From assembly GCF_000189635.1 (NCBI RefSeq), contig NW_002476420.1, positions 2,683-66,682 on the forward strand: a stretch of 64,000 bases of DNA, given 5' to 3'. Below are positions 13,901 to 27,500 of this stretch, piece after piece. A program made the translations under genes and the position numbers. Position 1 is the stretch's first letter. Every line of letters begins with the position of its first letter. Under the pieces are notes generated by a model that made no database searches, was not told where the DNA came from, and worked only from the letters and a program-made list of their open reading frames with translations. The DNA is from Tetrahymena thermophila SB210 (taxonomy: Eukaryota; Ciliophora; Oligohymenophorea; Hymenostomatida; Tetrahymenidae).

Positions 13901-16900
13901 AAGATATTTTATGCATATTAGATATGTACTCTGTAAATTATTCTATTTTATCAATTTACTTTGGTTCTGTAAACTACTTTTAAATTTACTATAAAAATTC
14001 TGATTGCACAAACCTCTAATTCATACTATTTTCTACAAAGCCCATAGATGAAAAATATTAATCGATATATTTAGAATTCAAATAAATATTGTTAATACTT
14101 TTAACAACACTATCATCAAAAATATCACCTTAAAAACATTATTTGAGATCATAATTTATTGATTTAATGATTTAATTTAATTTTTATAGTAAATCTTCAA
14201 ATAGCGTTATTTTTTAAGAGATTATATTGAATTACTACACTAAAATTTACATTTATTTAGCATTTTAGAAGACTTTTTAAAAATAATGGTAGTAATCTTC
14301 ATACTCTTTCTAAATTGTAAATTTATTAACATCCTTTTACAAAATTTATTCCACCTAATTGTTCAGTTTTTATTGCTTAGATTTTAAATTTTCTATTAAT
14401 TCATGATATGATTCACAATCAAAATATTAAAGTTAGTAAGCAATTTTAAATTAATCGTAGATACATGAAAAGTCTTCTTCAGTATGTTAAATTTACCTTA
14501 CAATAGGTTTGAGATTTGTGATAACTAATTATTATTATATTTAAATTTAATCAAACACATAGAAATATTCAAGTTCTTTTAAAATTTTCAGCTCTTATTC
14601 TTACAATTTGTGATAAACCTTTAACAAACAATTACCTAAACAGCAATAATCAGAAAAAAATTCTAAATTTGTTTAGTGATTACTAACTTTTTAACTCAAT
14701 ACATTTTGAATTTTGTTTCCAGCTTCTTTAATTTTATCACAAAATAATTGCTCAAAAACATTATTTAATTTTTCTTTTACTTAATCTAAATATTTTTAGG
14801 TTTAGGCGGTGTTAACAGCTATCCTAATTAAATTTTGAAAGCTTTTCTCAAAGTTAATATATTTTTTATCATTTAAAATAATTTCATTATAATTCAATTA
14901 AATTTCATTTTCTATGAAATTATCAAGCCTATTTTTAAATTCAGTATAAAGGCTTGAATCTTTTAGTGTCTCTAATAGCTTAATAATTTCAATAATATTT
15001 TTTTGTTTATAGAAATTATTCATTTATTCTTTAATTTTGTCAGTCTTATTGATGTTTTCTATTAATTAGCTCAGAGAGTTTTTCATTTAATTAGGAATTT
15101 AACCAAAAAAACTTTGAACTTCTTTGATAGTTTTCTCAAATTAGCTTAGAGACTTTTCATTTGCTTATTTCAACTTATCTTCCAGTTTTTTCTAGAAAAT
15201 GTCTTAAAGCTATTTAGATAAGTTTAAATAAATTTCGTTATCTTATACCTTCTCTAACTTGCCACATATTAGATTCAAATCAAATATTTCTGTTTTTGAG
15301 TTATCTAAATTTAAATTCTCAACTTTTTATTAAAGTTCTTTGAAGCAGTATTCTTTAATTTATCCTGATTCTAATTGGTTGAATTGTTCTTTTATTTCAA
15401 ATTTTTACATAAGGATCTTAAAAACTTCTTGCATAAATTAATATTAAACATTAAATTCTTTGAAATAATAGTTTTTGAACATTTATTATATTTTTTTGAG
15501 TCCTTCATTAGCAACTTAGTAAATAATTTTATTAATTTATTCAATTTCAGACTTAAATTTATCTACATCCAAATAGTCCTTAAAATAATAATCATAATCA
15601 TTGAACTGCTTATATGAATTAATAATTTAGTCTGCATAATCTATTTATTCTTTAATTTAGCTGTCAATAGATAAAAAAGTCACATGTTAACTTAACTTGT
15701 CGACTTATTACTTAATTTATATTATTATTTTTTACATTTAATTTTCTAACTAAAACTTAAAATCTTCCAAAACCATTTGATTTTCTTTATTTTCTTTATT
15801 TTACATAGCCTACCCTTAAAGCTTTTTATAGGTAGCAAGCATTTATGGAAGATAATTGTTACTTAACTATTTATCGAATCCAGATTTCAGTTATTCAACG
15901 TTAAATTTATTCTTTTTATAGGTTTTAGAGAGTAAATCAGAAAAACAAAATGAATTTTATGAGTTACTTTGTAATTCATCTAATATTTTCAGTTTCTGTA
16001 AAATGAAAATCCACTTATATTCTACATATTCATTCATATCTACAATCTCCTATAATTAAATCTATATTCTCTTAATACCGGATAATTATTATGAAATAGA
16101 AAAGTTGCTTTTATCTTAATCCAGAATATCTTTTAATTCACTAAACTTTTCAATCTTTGACATTTCTTCAAACTTGTCATAGATATTTTTTGAGCAATTT
16201 TCAATTAACTGTCTCTCTTCACTTGATAAAGAAGTATTTTGAAAGATATTCTATAGCTGCTCAAAAGACTATTTAAGAGATTTCTCTTTTTCTAAGCAGC
16301 TATTTATTAGATTTTTTTTCACATCTTCGAGCATTTATTGAGCTTCCTTTTTATAAATCTAATTTGAAATGCATTTATTTAAGAATTAATAACTCTTTTA
16401 GCGTTCCCAAAAAGTAGTATTTTATTGTTCTGAAAAATTTTTTATTTTATTAAATTAATACTAGAACTTCTCCATAACAATACCATCATATTAGTTTATT
16501 GATTGTTTTAACACTTCATCATAATGTGAAAAATTATTTAGTTTCTTCATTTTTTATTTTGAGCTTGCTATTTTCTTGAGATCTTCTGTTTATTCTAAAC
16601 CGATTTCTAATTAATCAAGCTAATCAATAATTATATTAGCAAAGTTTTTCATAGAGTTAAGTATCTTTTATTTTTAAGAATCATACTCCTAGTCTTAATC
16701 TATTTCTTAAATCCATTAACATTCTTAAATTAAATAAAAAGCCTCTTCTAAATTTTAGAATTGCATTCCTAATTCATCTTCACTGTTATTTGTAATTTAC
16801 AACTCTTTTACAACTTATTTGATTTTTTTTGACATTTTCGCAATTCTTGAATTTATGAGACTTACTAAACTCTTAAATTTTTAGTCAAGCTTAGGATAAA

Positions 16901-19082
16901 GTTTAGATAATAGTTAAAGTTAAATAAATCTTGACTTCAGTACCTACAATTCACTTGATTCATCATTTATCACAGCTTTGACTTTTTCCTCAATATCCTA
17001 GTACTCTTTTTCTATTTGTTCTCTGTATTCCTTTTAAAAATTATTTATCTTTTCTTTGCAATGTTCATCTTTTAAATTAGATTTTTTGAATTCTTAATGA
17101 ATTGAGTGAATTTTTTCTTTAGCATTTTGTATATCTCTATCATTTTCCTCATTTTTCTTCACTGTTTATTGCTTTATTTTTTCAAAAATTGTCAGCTTTG
17201 AGTTTTCCATTTCTAAAATAACTTTATCAAAAGCCTTCACAATTTAATCTTTAACATTATGAGCAGGTAAAAATGTGCAACTCTCAATATAGTTGATAAT
17301 TTGCTGCATCTCATTAAAAAAATCAGCAAAGTTGTCCTGTTATAAAAAGCTTTCTGCCTTTTTCACTTGGTTTGATATGTTTTCCATCATATAACTAATA
17401 AATACAGTTATGGAATTTTCTTCCTTAACGATATCTGATAAAAATAGCAATTTCTAGTAATATTCATTTACATTATTTTATTAGCATGAAATCAAGTCTT
17501 ACTTCACATTTTAAAGTATTGCTAAAATAGCTTCTCTCAAGGCTCCATTAAACTTTTACACCAAATTCTCAGTTTAAGGTAATAGTTTATATAAAATATT
17601 TAACTTAGACAGTTCTTATTTTGTATTTAAAAAATTAGTAATTTATTCTTCGTCAATCTTCTTAAATTCAATAATTTTCTAAACAAATTAATCTACACTT
17701 TAAATTTCGCTATTTATTTAGTCATCAATTTAAGTTAAGTTTTGTTCCCATTAATTACTAAATGATGACAAATCTTGTATACTATTTTTTAGCAAATTTA
17801 ACTAAGTAAGCTTTTTAAAAATCAGCAAAAAGTTTCTTTTTTTCCATGCTGTTTATATTCTACTTTGGTCTTATTTTAACTGTTATGAAATGGAAGTTTC
17901 TGCTTCAGATGTAAAAAAACAAGTAAAAGCATCCTTTGGCATTTCAATAGCTTATCTACCTATAATATGCTTTTCTATGAACTTATATCCCTCAATACTC
18001 AGATCGAAGAAAGCTATGTTTTTTTCATCTTAAGTTTATTATAACATAGCTTTAAGGACAGAAATAAATTCTTAATCTTTTTTTTCGCCTGCGTTCAAAT
18101 TTTCGTAAATATTTTAGAGTTTTTTGTGAAGCTACTCCTGACTCTTCTTATCTGAAAACTTAGAAAAGACAAATATGAATTTCCGAATCAGTTATTGAAA
18201 GTTTTATGAAGGCTTCACCATTTTTTTAATTACATTTGCAAGACTTTTAATTCCTGAGCCTCTGTCAGAGATTTATTGTTCACTAATAAGAATAATAGGC
18301 TTTATGCTCTTGCAAACTGATATACATTCATAAATTCCGGTTAGATTAGCTATCTCTGCCTCATTTCCTTGAGTATCTAGAAAACCAGGAGTATCGCATA
18401 AGTTAATCTCTTCATCTTCACCATACTCATTTCCTTCTTAGTCTGAAGTATTGATCCTGACAAGAGTAGCAAACTTTGTTTCTGATTTGGCATCTGGTTT
18501 AGAAATAACGCGATCTAAAGCTTTGTATTTAAAATTAGTGGGTTCCCAGTGGTGTAGTCCATCTTTATTGATTATTTATTAAATTTTTGATCCTGCTAAG
18601 TAGTGAATGAAAGTACTCTTTCCAGTCCCCGTGAATCCTAGTACCATAACAACATCCTAATTATTCATCTCTTTACTAGAAATTTAGGATTCATTTATCT
18701 CATCTGATATTTTTTGGAAATCCAAATTATTAATCTCTTTAAACAATCTACTGATTTCTATTTCTGCCTTTTCAAAGTTTTGATTTTTATACTCTTGTAG
18801 GCTTGTTTCAAATAATGGTTATATTTATCTTATTGCAGCTTCACTCTCAAACTTTATCTATTCATTTATGACATTAAATAGAGTCATCACAGCCATATTT
18901 GAATACTTCAAATTTTAGAATTTTAGTAATTCTGATATGTTTTCATCTAAGCAAAATTTTGTAAGTCTGCCTTCATAATCAATAATTATTTTTTCCTCTT
19001 ACTTTTAAACATATTACTATATTGCTTAAGTTGAGTCTTAGGATAAAGATTCTTCTGAGTCATATTCAAAATCAAACTACAT
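10920..19082 (-). CDS. GTPase-SecA-like helicase-VWA protein, copy 2 (intact, 2720 aa)
   Basis: A single intronless frame of 2720 residues; I checked every TCA on the plus strand and found no in-frame TGA before the stop at 10920. The start ATG at 19080-19082 gives MQFDFEYDSEE and matches the start of its sisters. Domains in order: P-loop GTPase with GFTGTGKST (about residue 145) and DTPG; a long, Q/K/E-rich helical middle (about 370-1850) that is the least conserved part between copies; a SecA-like two-lobe motor with TGEGKS (1952), DEVD (2052), GVTGT (2211), GRGID (2347) and GRTARQG (2384); and a VWA domain with MIDAS DVTGSMS (2495). The order and spelling of the helicase motifs match bacterial SecA (TGEGKT, DEVD, GMTGTA, GRGTDI, GRxGRQG) better than ordinary DEAD-box proteins. 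No signal peptide or membrane segment is evident, so it is probably cytosolic (inference). Confidence 0.9.
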
Positions 19083-20400
19083 TTTTTTTAGTTATTAATT
19101 TAATTTTTTTTTAATTTATTATTTATTAAAATTTAGAATTAAGGTATTAGATAGTTAGTATTTAAATGAAAAATATTATAAATAAGAGTATTTAAAAATT
19201 GCTTTTTAAATTTGAATTTCTTTACACGGGGGATAATATAATGACTTTTAAATATTGTTAAGATCTGAATTAATAGATAGTTATTTTTAAACATATTATT
19301 GATTAAAAAATCATATTATTATTGCCCTGGCTATAATAATACCATATTAGAATTAAATCAATTCCTTTAAAAGAGAGTAAAAATATTAATATAAATCATT
19401 AAATAATATATATTTTGAAATCTAAAATAATAATATTAAAAACTTAAATTTAAATATTTATTCATAGACAGAGTTCATTAAATAAGATCAGCTAATCATA
19501 TTTTAGAATATTTAACAAAAATTAAAATTCAATCTATTTTAATTAAAAAAGGATTATTTTGACTTTGAAATAATATGAAGAAAATTAATTAAGTATAATA
19601 CAGATTGCTTTAAGGTAGCAAGCATCTAAATAATCATGCTAATTTTGCCCTAGTTACGATAACACCACATCATATTAAAAATTATTTTAAAGAAGAATAA
19701 ATCTATTTTAGAATCTATAAAGTATAAATTTTATGAATATATTTTATAAATAATTAGAATATTATTGGAAATTAGAATATTATAGCCAATTAGAATATTT
19801 AATTTAATTAGAATATTGAATTAAATTAGAATATTTAATGAAATTAGAATATTTAAGGCAAAAAGAATATTTAAATTAAATATTATACTTAAATTGATAG
19901 AGGCAAATGATTTTATAATAATTTATAAAGAGTAAAAAAAGGCTATTAAATTAAGTTTATTTATTTTACTTATTTTGAGTTTTTGAAATAAAGATAAAAT
20001 ATTTATTTAACATCATAAAAAGCTTTTAAAAAATAAAATAAATTAAAATATCATAAATCCTCATTAATTAAGATACCTCTTTTGCTACCTTTCCACAAAA
20101 AATTTACTTTGTTCGTATCTGACCTTTAATAAACAAATATTTTTAGATTAGAAAACATACATGAGTTAGTTAATCTAAGAGAATTAAATTTTTATCTTAA
20201 AATAAAGATAACTGGTTGAACTATTATTTTTTTATAACCATTATCACAGACTCAAACCAGGATAGCATAAAATTTGTTACTTACCTAACAATACTATTCA
20301 TATTAAAATTTTAATTAAATAATGCAAACTCATTTTAAAATAATAAACTGATTTTTAAAAAAGGTTCTTTATCAACAAAAAAAAAATAAAACACCTAAAC
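19083..20400. repeat. Spacer 5' of copy 2 with 18-bp AT-rich repeats
   Basis: No gene is seen. Around 19,748-19,895 there are about seven tandem units near AATTAGAATATTTAAGGC, the cleanest 18-bp array in the window. About 19,930-20,110 is the block shared with the other spacers (aaataaaataaattaaaat followed by a tcctcattaattaa-like stretch). The upstream block common to copies 1 and 3 is present only in degraded form (about 19,260-19,720). Confidence 0.6.
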
Positions 20401-21546
20401 TTAACTCAGAAATTATCTTAATTTACCCTACTATCTCTCTACCTCCTTATTGACAGTCTACCTTATATATAACTCATTGAGCCTTTTACCTACCAATTTG
20501 CCAGATTGCTCACTTTTTTCTTAAATTCAACTCTAGCTAAGTGAAAGATTTGGTAAAATAATGATTATTTTGTTCAGCTTCTATAATTTCAACTTTCTTT
20601 TAGTACCAGCTTAGCTGAATTTTTCTTCAAGATTGTAGCCAACATCAATCTCTATGATACAAATGATTAAAGATATTTTATACACTCTATTCTTTAAGCA
20701 CTCGCTGTAGTTCTTCCATATGATCAAGAAATATTTATATCTCCTCTTAATCATATGAAAGATTTCATTTACTAAAAGTTATTTACTGGATTATCGTCGT
20801 TTTAAGCACTCAAAAACTAATATTTTTCATTTTCTCTAAAATATGAAAACTTTTTTGAATAAAATATTTATATTTTTAAATGGAAAAATTTTTTTAAAAT
20901 TTTTCTCATTAGCTTTTGATTAAAATAATTGTTCATCATAAAAAAAATCGTAATTACTTAATGATTAATTGATCTATCTTTAAAAAGTAAAAAACAAATT
21001 ATTATTTCTAAATTTATTGTAAAAAATAAATATAAATATTTTGCTTTAATTAATATGCCATACAAAAATTTCTTGGCTTGCATTCCACTGATTATGAAAT
21101 AGATTTTATATTTATTTATTAAAAAATATAATTTTTAAATTTTATAAAAGAATTTTTATTAATAATTTAATTTATAATTTCAAAAATAAATAATTTTTTT
21201 ATATCAAAATTTTTTAATTTAGCTAAATTTTCTGAAGTAAGTGGGTTAGACAAAATACAGGATTGGGGAGTAATTTCTGCCTGTAGTGATTAAGAATTTC
21301 TAAATATTTCTTAAGAAAAAAAAGAATGAATTAATCATTCTAATTTCAAATTAAAATTTTTTGAAATGGCTTAATTTTAGTTTGGAAAATTAATTTTTAA
21401 ATATTTGAACTTATTTTTAATGAGTTATTTATGAGTTTATCAATTTAAAGAAAAATAATAAAAAACATGAATTAGTAATAAAATATTATATATTTATATT
21501 CAATATAATTATTATTAACTAAAAATAATATTATCTTATTATAAAA
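20401..21546. other. Extra sequence in the copy 2/3 spacer, possible gene relic
   Basis: This stretch is longer than the matching part of the other spacers and includes a less AT-rich patch (about 20,430-20,780). On the minus strand, 20754-20527 forms a 75-codon frame from ATG to TGA in the ciliate code, rich in I, L, K and Y. I do not recognise a family. It may be chance, a gene fragment or the remains of an insertion. The remaining part (20,780-21,546) is plain AT-rich DNA. Confidence 0.3.
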
Positions 21547-24500
21547 TCAAGAATACTTGGCCTTGTATGCTGCTATTAATTCTTTGCTACGACCATCTTT
21601 CTTTCCAATGTCTTTTAAAATTTATTCAACAAATAGGGTTGTTAATTATTTGGAGCTTTATGCAGAATTTATATCAAGATATTAACTTATTCCATTTGTT
21701 AATTTTGCAATATTTTCAAATGTACTTTTTGCTTGTGAATGGAGGTAAAATGCATTGACATGAATTTTTTTACTATTAAGTTTTTAACACTCTGGAACAT
21801 AATAAGTTAATCCTTTTAGTGGAGTAGTATCCCAATAACTCTATCCAAACTAATTTCTATGAGCTTAAGCTTCATTCTATAGATGTGCTGGCTAATCCCC
21901 TAAAATGATTACTTGACTTATTGGGTTTTCATCATTTTATTTGTTAGCCCACCATAACCCTACTTCTACAGATTCTCCTGGACCTGTACCTCCAGAGGCT
22001 GTTATTGTTTATAAGAAAGACCTTAACTTATCTGGATTGTTTTCCCAAGTTGAAGTTTAGAATATCTCTTACCATCTGCTATTATAACTTCTAAAACAGC
22101 TTATCATGATTAAAAAACATTATGGATCATATCCTTTTTCTTTTAAGATATCTCTAGTTTATTCAAAAGTTGTCTATATTGTATTTTTTGTTTAAGTAAT
22201 GAGACTACTCATTGATCCAGTAACATCCATAGCAATCAGAGTTTTATAATAAATTTATTCTTTTGGGCCTTAATTCAATTACAATAAGTAATTTTTAACT
22301 TCATTTAAATTACGATCTTTTAAAAAATTTAAGAAGTCCTCTGATTTTTTATGGCTAGTAATTGAGGTATTTTGATTATATTCTATATTACTTTTAAAGT
22401 CATTTTCGAAATTAACCTGACGATTTCTATCAAGGACTTCATATATTTCATCAAGATTCTCAATTTTCTTTTAATCTTCTTTTGTTTTAAGGAAAGCCTA
22501 TAGAGTTTCTTATTGAAGAACCATGCTGAAAGAACCCTCTTCACCTTATCTTGCTGTCCTTCCTTTTGTCTAGGTCTCTTCAGACTTGTCCTCAGAAAAG
22601 AAAGTTTGAATTACATGAACTCCATAATTTTAAAATATAATAGTATCATTAACTTAGAAATCTATACCTCTACCAAAAATTTTGGTCAGTAAAGTAATTG
22701 CACCAGAGTATGTTGCATCTTTTATAATTTTCTTTCTTTCTTCAATTGAGTTTTCTTCTGTCATAATTTAAATCAAGGAATTTTATTTTAAGGATTTGAA
22801 CTATTAACTATTGTAATAATCAAGTAAGATGTCTTTGGTATCAAAGAAAACAAGTACTGCTCTTTTTTAATCAGTTTTTCCAACTATATTTCTGTTTATT
22901 TCATTTGTAATAGTGTTATAATATTCTGATTAAGAAACTACTTTCACATCTTTTTAGGGGTTAAATTAAAACTTACTCTTCCCATATACTGATGGTATAA
23001 AAGTATATTATTTCATATTATAGGTGTTTTTTATTAATTCGAGTTGGCTTAAGCTTAAAGTTTCTAAAGTTCCAGTGACACCATTAATTATGAAAAATTT
23101 TTTAGGTAGCTCTGAATAACTAAAGCTTCCGCTGTTAATTTTGAAGAGCTTTTATTTTTAAAGACCTACATTTGAAATTTTTGAGTTCTAATTTTCCTGA
23201 TAGTAGGTATACAAAGTTCTATATCCATATGAAATGTTATCAAGATATTAATCTTAATTTTTATAATAAATTTTATCATTTTAAATTTTATAATTTTCAA
23301 TAATTACATTATTGAAATTTTTAAAATCAGAAACAACAATTTTTGTTTATTCTTTGATCAATTCAGCCCATTTAGGAAATTGAGATATGCAGTTTTTATA
23401 CTCTTGAGACTCAGAAATAGATTTAAAACTAAAATTTGTATCAAATTTGGCACTCCATATTTTATCAAGCAATATTTCAACTGTTGAACCTTTGATTGGT
23501 GCCACTATGTCATAATTATTTCCAAAAAAGTCTTTACTAAAAAAGACATCTACTTCATCTATTAAGAGAACTTATTTCTTGATATTTGAATTATTTGAAT
23601 ATTTAATATTATCTGTTAAAATATAACTTGAAACTTGCTCTCTAATATCTCCTCTTTGGTTTAGTATTTCTTCGCAGACTTTGTTGAATGTTCCATACAA
23701 AATTAAATCTTTAATCTTTAATTTTTCAAACAAAAGTGAGAATTCTTCATAATCTCTGACACTAAGTTAATTACTGTAGCAAGCGCACTTCACAGAAAAT
23801 CCGCAAAGAGAATAAAAGCATGCTAGAGCCGCCAAAACAACAGATTTTCCCTCACCAGTCAAGACTTACGCTAAACTGTTACACTATATTTCGTCATAAT
23901 TTTTGGAGTAGCCTATACCTAAGAGCCTAAAAATTGCAACTATTTAAGAAGGATGAGGTTTTAATAAAAAGCTTTACTTGTTTTCATATTACTATTCTAT
24001 TGATTCAAAATAATATTTTGAATTTATACAAGTCCAACAACAGAAAATACCTGCTAAAAGATCAGCAACTATAATCTAAGATGTTTATTCTATTTTTCCT
24101 TTTTTGTTAAACACATATGTGTTGATTTTATTTACAGAATTTTATATATCTTTCAAGAGATCAATAAAATTAATTTTCTCAAAAGAAGTTAAATATTTAT
24201 CTAAATATTGGTTGTATTAATTAAAAAATCTTTCATATTAATTATTGAGTTAAGTTTTGTCTAAGTCATCTTTTTTATCGATATCAGAATAGCCCCTTAC
24301 TTATTCTAAGACTTGATCAATACCAAACCTCTGTATTCTTAGATTTGTATCACTAATCTAAAATCCTTTGAAAAAAGGGTGATTTTTTGTTACTTAATCA
24401 CCATATTTAGATTTTTTTAATTGAATTTATAACTTTTCTAGAGATCCTTTAGAATCTTTGTAATTTTTTAATACCTAGTTAATGTTTTCATTACATTCTG

Positions 24501-27500
24501 TTTTGATTTTTTCCATGTAGATGTAAGTTGAAGATATTTTATACATATTAGATATATACTCTGTAACTTATTCTATTTTATCAATTTATTTTGGCTCTTA
24601 AAACTACCTCTAAATTAAGATTAAAAATTCTGATTGCACAAATCTCTAATCAATACGCTTTTTTACAAAGTCCGTAGATGAAAAATATTAATCGATAAAT
24701 TTTGAATTCAAATAAATATTGTTAATACTTTTAACAACACTCTCATCAAAAATGTCACCTTAAAAACATTAATTAAGATCTTAATTTATTGATTCAACAG
24801 TTTAATTTAATTTTGATAGCAAGTCCTGAAATACATTTTTATGTTGAGCTCCTAAATTAAATTGCTACACTATATTTTGCATTTCTTAAGCATTTTACAA
24901 GCCTTTTTAAAAAGACTGGTAGTAATCTTCATACTCTTTCTAAATTGTAAATGTATTAACATTCTTTGACATAATTTATTCCATCTATTTCTACAATTTT
25001 TATTGTTTAAAACCTAAATTTTCTATTAATTCATGGTACGATTCAAAATCAAAATGTTAAAGTTAGTAAATAATATTAAATTAATCCTTGAAATAAGTAA
25101 AATCTTCCTCGGTATTTTTAATTTACTTTACTTTTTCTTTTAGATTGATGGTAACTTTTGATTTTTATTCTTAAATTTAATCAAACACATAGAAATAATC
25201 AAGTCCTTTTAAAAACTCCAACTCTAAATCTTATATTTTGCCTTAAACTTTTAGCAAAGAATTACTTAGCTAGCAATAATGAATAAAAAATTCAATAGAT
25301 TTTTCAGGGTTACTAATTTTTTTATTCAAAATATTTTGTATTTATTTTTCAGCTTCTTTAAATTAAACACAAAATAATTGCTCAAAAACATTATTTAATT
25401 TTTCTTTTACTTAATATTAATATTAGCCTGTGCTTTAAATACCAATCTTAATTAAATTCAAAATACATTTCTCAAAGTTATTGTATTCTTTACAATTAGA
25501 TATAATTTGTTTATAGGTCTATTCAATTTCTTTTTCCATAAAATCTTCAAACTGGTTTTTAAATTGTTTATAATAACTTGAATCAACTAGTGTTTCTTAT
25601 AGCTTCCTAAGTCCTGTAATATTTTTTTGTTTAAAGCAACTATCAATTTCTTCTTATATTTTATCAATATTTTTAATGTTTTCTATTAATTAGTTCAAAG
25701 ATTTAATCATTTCCTTAGGAATGTAATCAAAAAAAAATTAAACTCTTCTGATAGCTCCCTCTTGCTAGTTTATTGGTCTATCTCTTACTTGTTCCAGTTT
25801 ATCTTCCAGTTTTCTCTAGAAAATGTATTAAAGCTATTTAGAAAAGTTTTAATAAAAATCGTCATCTTCTACCTTCTCTAACCTGCCACATATGTGATTC
25901 AAATCAAATCTTTCTGTTTTTGGATTATCTAAATTTAAATTCTCTACTGTTTATTAAAGTTCTTCGAAGCAGTTTTCTTAAATTTATCTTAATTTATCGA
26001 ATTCTTCATCTATTTAAAATTATTGTTAAAGGATTTTAAAAATTTCTAACATAAATTTATATTAATCATTAGATTCTTTGAAATTATTGTTTTTGAACGT
26101 TTATTTTATTTTTTTGGGTCCTTCATGAGCAATATATTAAATGCTGCTTTTAATTTATTCAATGTAAGACTTAAATTTATGTTCATCCAAATAATCCCTA
26201 AAATGATAAATATAATCATTGAAACGCTTATATAGGTTAATAATTTAATTTGCATTTTCCATTTATTCTTTGAGTTGACTGTTAATAGGTGAATAAGTGA
26301 TTATTTATTTGAGCTTGTCAGCATATTACTAAATTTATGTTATGATTTTTTTCATTTCGTTTTCAAGCTAAAACTTTAAATCATTCAAAATCATTTGATG
26401 TTCTTTATTTTCATGATTTTACATAGTCTATTCATAAAGCTATTTATAAGTAGCTAGCATTTTTGGAAGATGATTGTCATTAAACTATTTCTCTAATCCA
26501 TCTTTAAGACTTTGAACATTAAGTTTATTCTTAGTATAGGTTTCAGAGAGTAAACTAGCAAAAGAAAATTAATTTTAAGGAGTACATTCTAATTCATCTA
26601 ATATTTTCAGTTGCTGCAAAATGAAAATCCACTTTTATTAAACGTGCTCATTCTCATCTACAATCTCCTTTATTTATCTCCATAGTCTCTTAAGAAAATT
26701 GAATTATTATGTAATTAAAAAGTTACTTCTATTTTACTCCAGTTTATATTTTAATTCACTGAAATTTTCAATCTTTGACATTTCTTCAAACTTATTATAG
26801 ATGTTTTTTGAACAATCTTCAATTTACTTTCTCTCTTCGTTTGTTAAAGAAGTATTTTGAAATATTATCTTTATCTATCCAAAAGACTATTAAAGAGACT
26901 TCTCTTTTTCTAAGCAGTGGTTTATTAAATTTTGATTCAAATCATCTAGCATTTTTTGAGTTTCCTATCTATAAATTATATTTGAAATGCATTTCTATAA
27001 GAATTAGTAACACTTTTAGTACTCCCAATAAGGAATATCTTATGACTATGAAAGTGTCTTTATTTTAACAAAGTATGGCTCAAACTTCTTCCTAACCTCA
27101 ACTTCATACTCATTTACTATTATTCTTAATTCTTCATCTAAATTTGAAAAACTTTTTAGCTTCTTCATTTTTTCATTGGAGCTTGTTATTTTGTTGAACT
27201 CTTCTGTTTAATCTAAAGTGATTTCTATAGAATCTAAATTTTCCATAATTTTATTGGCAAACTTCCTCAAAGAGTTAAATATCTTTTACTTTTAAGAATC
27301 ATACTCTTATTCTTAATCTAGCTCTTAGATCCATTAACATCCTTAAATTAATGAAAGAGTTTCTTCTAGATTTTAGAATAGCATTTCTAATTAATTTGCA
27401 TCACTATTTGTTTGCAAGTCCCTTATCGTTTAACTGACTTTTATTGATATTTTAGCAATTCTTGAATTTATGAAACTTATTAAACTTGTAAATTGTTACT

